From the NCBI RefSeq assembly GCF_900258515.1, contig NZ_LT984884.1, positions 1,749,277-1,813,276 on the forward strand: 64,000 nucleotides of DNA, read 5' to 3'. The translations under genes and the position numbers were made by a program. Shown here in pieces: positions 60,421 to 64,000 of this stretch. How positions within the stretch are numbered: the first letter of the stretch is position 1; the number at the start of each line of letters is the position of its first letter. Below the pieces are notes generated by a model. The model saw only the letters and a list, made by a program, of their open reading frames with translations. It did not search any database and was not told where the DNA came from. The DNA is from Lentibacillus sp. Marseille-P4043. Its GTDB lineage: Bacteria > Bacillota > Bacilli > Bacillales > Amphibacillaceae.

Positions 60421-61893
60421 ATGATCGATGTCTTACATGTTTCCGGCGGATATTCAAATGAAGCTATTCTAAAGGATGTTTCCTTCCGTGTAAACAAGGG
60501 GGAATTCTTTGGCATTATTGGCCCGAATGGCAGTGGTAAAACAACATTGCTGAAAATGATGAGTGGTATTTTGCCAATCAAGTCTGGTGAGATTACATTG
60601 AATGGGGAGTCGGTTTCGTCCTATTCGGTCAAAGATTTTGCAAAATGGATGGCTGTTTTGCCTCAGCATACGTCGCAAACATTTAGTTATACCGTGAAAG
60701 AGACGGTCTCACTCGGTAGATATGTCCATCAAAAAGGGCTGTTTCAGTCGTCTTCCGAGGAAGATGAACGGGTTGTGCAGGAAGTGATGAAGCAAACCGG
60801 TGTTGATCATTACCAGGATGACTTGCTTGATAGGCTTTCTGGTGGGGAACGCCAGCGTGTTTATTTAGCCCAAGCCTTGGCCCAGAATCCGCAAATTCTA
60901 CTATTGGATGAACCGACTAATCACCTTGATCTAGCTTTTCAAAAGGAATTGCTAGATCTATTGAAAAAGTGGACCAATGAGAAACAGTTAACGGTCGTGT
61001 CGATTTTTCATGATTTGAATTTGGCTAGTTTGTATTGTGATCGGTTATTGATGTTGCATCAAGGCGGCATAAAAACTTGTGATCAACCAGATGAAGTATT
61101 GAAGGCGGAAAAGGTACAGGAGGTTTATGAAACTCGGATTGAAAAATATCCCCATCCGAAAATTCCCAAACCGCAGATTATGTTGGTTCCTGAAAAACAG
61201 GACAGTAAGAAAGAGGTACCGCTAATTAAAGAAGATTTTTTGCGAGTTAGCAAGGAAATGATTCATTTGCAATCACCTATCCCGCTAAAAACATTGTCCT
61301 CTGGTGTAACTGGTTCAGGAATGGGGTGGCACCGGTCATTTGTGAATCGCCATGTTGGAAAAGATTATAATTGTGACGACCATAAACAAGATATGATCGA
61401 CTATTTAACTGATCATGGTTTTGAACCGAATGAAACGGTTGGCATGATGACAGCGGTTGACTTAAAAGATGTCTCCTATCAGTTTTTGGAAATGGATGGA
61501 TGTTCTATATTTGTGGTTGTGACTGCTGGAACTGGAAATGCGGTTGATGTAGCTTTCGGGGAAAAGCATGGTTTTACGCAATCACCAGGAACGATTAATA
61601 CATGGGTATTTGTGAATGGAAAACTGACAGACGAGGCGTTTATCCAGTGTATTATGACGGCAACCGAAGCAAAGGTAAAAGCACTTCGGGAGGAATCGAT
61701 TTTGGATCAAATTACCGAAACATATGCAACAGGGACATCAACAGATAGTATGCTAATTGCTGCAACACAAAAGGGGCCTGAAATTTCCTTTGGCGGTTCG
61801 ATCACTCCATTAGGAAGCCTTGTTGGCAAAGGCGTTTTCGCTTGTACGAAACAAGCACTACAGCATTATGTAGCAAGGAAAAACCCCAAATGA
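60421..61893 (+). CDS. btuD: BtuD-CbiZ fusion: cobalamin ABC ATPase plus adenosylcobinamide amidohydrolase
   Basis: A 490-residue two-domain protein. Residues 1-250 are the BtuD ATPase: Walker A GPNGSGKTT (about 37), signature LSGGERQR (about 140), Walker B ILLLDEPTNHLD. After a linker with lysines and prolines, residues 285-490 are CbiZ: SGVTGSGMGWHRSFVNRHVGKDYNCDDH, VGMMTAVDLKDVSY, VVVTAGTGNAVDVAFGE and TGTSTDSMLIAATQKG. CbiZ cuts the lower loop from incoming pseudo-B12-type corrinoids so that CbiB can rebuild them. The fusion couples import to remodelling at the membrane. The frame is continuous. Confidence 0.93.
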   Translation: MIDVLHVSGGYSNEAILKDVSFRVNKGEFFGIIGPNGSGKTTLLKMMSGILPIKSGEITLNGESVSSYSVKDFAKWMAVLPQHTSQTFSYTVKETVSLGRYVHQKGLFQSSSEEDERVVQEVMKQTGVDHYQDDLLDRLSGGERQRVYLAQALAQNPQILLLDEPTNHLDLAFQKELLDLLKKWTNEKQLTVVSIFHDLNLASLYCDRLLMLHQGGIKTCDQPDEVLKAEKVQEVYETRIEKYPHPKIPKPQIMLVPEKQDSKKEVPLIKEDFLRVSKEMIHLQSPIPLKTLSSGVTGSGMGWHRSFVNRHVGKDYNCDDHKQDMIDYLTDHGFEPNETVGMMTAVDLKDVSYQFLEMDGCSIFVVVTAGTGNAVDVAFGEKHGFTQSPGTINTWVFVNGKLTDEAFIQCIMTATEAKVKALREESILDQITETYATGTSTDSMLIAATQKGPEISFGGSITPLGSLVGKGVFACTKQALQHYVARKNPK

Positions 61894-62852
61894 TTTACCA
61901 TTTTGCAGCTATTGGTCTCGCATATATCGTTGATTGGCTTGTTGGTGATCCGGAAAATTGGCCACATCCAGTGAAAGGTTTTGGTCGGCTTATTTCTTAT
62001 TTAGATAGAAGAATGAATAAGGGAAGCTATCGAAAATCGAAGGGGCTTTTAATGGTCGTGATTGTTGTCAGCATTGTACTTGGTCTAAGTCTCTTACTTG
62101 TGACCTGTTGTTATCAATTGCCCCCTCTAGTCGGGATGATGATGGAGGCTGTATTGATTGCGACAACCATTTCGCAAAATAATTTAGCAAAAGCAGCAAT
62201 GAACGTATATCATCCGTTGGAATCAGGGGATCTGGCAAATGCTCGAATGAAACTCTCTTATATTGTTGGGCGCGATACGGAGCGCTTAGCAGAAGGAGAA
62301 ATTACGAGAGGCACAGTTGAGACCGTCTCGGAAAATACGAGTGATGGCATAACAGCTCCATTCTTTTGGAGTTTTATTGGTGGTGCACCATTGGCACTTG
62401 TTTATCGGGCGGTGAATACGTGTGACTCGATGGTCGGTTATAAAAATGCTACCTATCAGGAATTTGGTTGGGCTTCTGCCAGACTTGATGATTTACTTAA
62501 CTGGATCCCAGCCAGGTTAACGGCCTTCATAATGATGGTTGCCCAACGACCAAAGCACACCACTTTTCAAAATGCTTGGTCGATCCTGTTTCGTGATGCA
62601 AGGAAACATAATAGTCCTAATAGTGGCTGGGGAGAAGCAGCGGTTGCTTCTTTATTAGGAATTCAACTTGGCGGAACCAATTATTATCAGGGGAAAAAAT
62701 CGGCTTCCCAGAAGATGGGGGATTTTCACGTTCCATTACAGCCTAAACATATTTCGCAAACCATTACGCTAATGCGGAGAACCGTTTTCCTATTCTTGGT
62801 ATGCTTTATGATTGGAGGAATCACAATTGAATTGGCCACAACATGGATCTAA
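61890..62852 (+). CDS. cbiB: Adenosylcobinamide-phosphate synthase CbiB
   Basis: A 320-residue integral membrane enzyme that attaches aminopropanol phosphate (or aminopropanol) to adenosylcobyric acid. Marks: YIVDWLVGDPENWPHPVKGFGRLI at the N terminus, GTVETVSENTSDGITAPFFWSFIGGAPLALVYRAVNTCDSMVGY, and ASARLDDLLNWIPARLTA, DARKHNSPNSGWGEAAVASLLGIQLGG. ATG 61890 overlaps the fusion gene's TGA by three bases. It works on the product of CbiZ and with CobD. Confidence 0.94.
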   Translation: MIYHFAAIGLAYIVDWLVGDPENWPHPVKGFGRLISYLDRRMNKGSYRKSKGLLMVVIVVSIVLGLSLLLVTCCYQLPPLVGMMMEAVLIATTISQNNLAKAAMNVYHPLESGDLANARMKLSYIVGRDTERLAEGEITRGTVETVSENTSDGITAPFFWSFIGGAPLALVYRAVNTCDSMVGYKNATYQEFGWASARLDDLLNWIPARLTAFIMMVAQRPKHTTFQNAWSILFRDARKHNSPNSGWGEAAVASLLGIQLGGTNYYQGKKSASQKMGDFHVPLQPKHISQTITLMRRTVFLFLVCFMIGGITIELATTWI

Positions 62853-63903
62853 TCCGAATTATGTATATGAATATATGGGACTACCAATGCCTAAAGCGGT
62901 CATTGACTTTAGTGTGAATCTAAATCCACTCGGTTCACCCGCAGGAATAGAGCGAAAATGGTCTTCCTGGTTTGCGGCAGTGGATGACTATCCTGATCCA
63001 ACTGGAAAGGAATTAGTAGAACGTATTGCGGAAAAAGAACAGTTGCCAATGGAATCCATTTTGCTTGGAAATGGGGCAGCGGAAATCATTGCATTACTGG
63101 CTAGAATGTTTGCAGGTAAACGGGTGCTGCTAATTCAGCCTACTTTTTCCGAATATGAACGCACGTGTGCAGCATATGGTTGTTCGGTTTCCTACGTGAC
63201 ATTGACGGAGGGAAAATGGGAGTTACAACCAGACGAACTGGAAGCTGAGTTAGCTGCAGCTGATGTGCTGTTTCTTTGTCATCCAAACAATCCGACTGGA
63301 ATCATCTATTCAGAAGATTTTCTAGTTAAAATTCTAAAGGCTTGCCGGAAGCATGATTGCTATCTGGTTATGGATGAAGCTTTTTATGACTTTTTAGCAG
63401 AGCCAATAACGATGGCACCAATGATCAATGATTTCCCTAATTTAGCTGTTATTCGGTCATTAACAAAAATGTATGCAATTGCTGGTTTGCGACTGGGCTA
63501 TCTGCTTGCTGCTCCTGAGGTTATTGAAAAACTTGAAGCCTACCAACCACATTGGAGTGTAAATGCACTGGCAATGCTGGCTGGAAAGGAATGTCTTTTA
63601 GCCGAAGATTATGGGTATCGTACACGCACATTTATTTCTACTGAGCGTAAAAAGATGGTGCATTCATTAAGGGGTCAGGGTTATCTTGTTTCCGATAGCA
63701 AGGTGAATTTTTACTTGCTTCGGGATCCGGAGCTAGATGATCAACTGCCATTGTTTTTATTTTTATTAAAAAGAGGGATCGTTGCCAGACATACTGCAAA
63801 TTACCATGGGCTACATGGACGATGGTTGAGATTTGCCATTAAACAAACGGAAGAGAATGACATCCTTATGGAGGCATTAACAGCATGGAAGAACAAGGAT
63901 TGA
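62827..63903 (+). CDS. cobD: L-threonine-O-3-phosphate decarboxylase CobD
   Basis: A 358-residue PLP enzyme of the aminotransferase class I/II fold that makes aminopropanol phosphate for CbiB. Marks: IDFSVNLNPLGSP, DDYPDPTG, LGNGAAEIIALLAR, FLCHPNNPTGIIY (PLP-contact Asn), VMDEAFYDF and the PLP lysine in SLTKMYAIAGLRLGY (about 215). The start is TTG 62827, with GGAGGA 7 nt upstream, overlapping the end of cbiB by 26 bp. A PduX-type threonine kinase is not in view. Confidence 0.9.
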   Translation: MNWPQHGSNPNYVYEYMGLPMPKAVIDFSVNLNPLGSPAGIERKWSSWFAAVDDYPDPTGKELVERIAEKEQLPMESILLGNGAAEIIALLARMFAGKRVLLIQPTFSEYERTCAAYGCSVSYVTLTEGKWELQPDELEAELAAADVLFLCHPNNPTGIIYSEDFLVKILKACRKHDCYLVMDEAFYDFLAEPITMAPMINDFPNLAVIRSLTKMYAIAGLRLGYLLAAPEVIEKLEAYQPHWSVNALAMLAGKECLLAEDYGYRTRTFISTERKKMVHSLRGQGYLVSDSKVNFYLLRDPELDDQLPLFLFLLKRGIVARHTANYHGLHGRWLRFAIKQTEENDILMEALTAWKNKD

Positions 63904-64000
63904 TTTTCATTACAGGTGGTGCTAGAAGTGGAAAAAGTACCTTTGCGGAAGGGTATGCTGCATCACTTGCCGAAAAAATGGACGGGAACCTGCATTACAT
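63885..64000 (+). CDS. cobU: Adenosylcobinamide kinase/guanylyltransferase CobU (5' part)
   Basis: Only the first 38 codons are in the window. LIFITGGARSGKSTFAEGYA carries the GGARSGKS(T) P-loop typical of CobU/CobP, which phosphorylates adenosylcobinamide and adds GMP. ATG 63885 lies inside the end of cobD (19 bp overlap), continuing the tightly packed salvage operon, so the assignment fits the context well. cobS and cobC are expected beyond the window. Confidence 0.85.
   Translation, partial: MEEQGLIFITGGARSGKSTFAEGYAASLAEKMDGNLHY

Overview
The window looks like chromosome of a low-GC, spore-forming, probably halotolerant or marine member of the Bacillaceae (Oceanobacillus/Virgibacillus/Lentibacillus-like). 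The grounds are AGGAGG-type ribosome sites with frequent TTG/GTG starts, a manganese-oxidase (mnx) operon known from marine Bacillus spores, a BCCT osmolyte transporter, WXG/LXG-type toxins, preQ1 and cobalamin riboswitches, and many intergenic copies of a GGGACA...TGTCCC repeat. The species cannot be fixed from the sequence alone.

Layout. 1-8.7 kb: a DUF3892 gene, a dicarboxylate/amino-acid symporter, a 20-bp tandem array, a minus-strand Lrp regulator, M42 aminopeptidase (frameshifted) and OppA-like lipoprotein, and a chemoreceptor. 8.7-12.2 kb: aroD, a YbaK-type tRNA-editing protein and a sigma-54 activator. 12.4-18.3 kb: a type VII (LXG) toxin locus with two helper genes, one complete toxin and immunity gene, and two 5'-truncated alternative toxin cassettes that repeat the same ~0.7 kb backbone segment. 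18.5-26.9 kb: a His/Cys-rich putative spore-surface protein and the mnxABCDEFG operon, followed by an mnxD-like paralogue. 27.4-37.1 kb: a beta-oxidation operon behind a sigma-54 -24/-12 promoter. 37.9-41.4 kb: a TAXI-type TRAP transporter. 41.7-49.1 kb: a LacI-controlled sugar-acid operon joining a DctPQM transporter with KDG kinase, KDPG aldolase, hexulose-phosphate synthase, hexulose-phosphate isomerase and RpiA. 49.3-51.1 kb: an IS1182-like element inside a copy of the dispersed repeat. 51.1-55.3 kb: a sulfonate/nitrate-type ABC transporter and a BCCT transporter. 55.5-57.5 kb: preQ1-controlled queCDE. 57.5-57.9 kb: a second 20-bp array of the same family. 58.0-64.0 kb: a cobalamin riboswitch and the B12 uptake/cobinamide salvage operon btuF-btuC-btuD/cbiZ-cbiB-cobD-cobU, running off the end.

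How parts work together. The mnx products are expected to form a spore-surface multicopper Mn(II) oxidase (MnxEFG) with an Sco-like copper/redox protein. The fatty-acid operon encodes a full beta-oxidation cycle: ligase, two dehydrogenases, hydratase, two hydroxyacyl-CoA dehydrogenases and thiolase. The B12 operon takes up corrinoids and remodels them through CbiZ, CbiB, CobD and CobU. The most unusual points are the toxin cassette array, the two matched 20-bp minisatellites, the family of Sm-like small proteins around mnxG, the mixed KDG/hexulose-phosphate operon, and an insertion sequence whose target reconstitutes the dispersed repeat exactly. No tRNA, rRNA or CRISPR array was seen.
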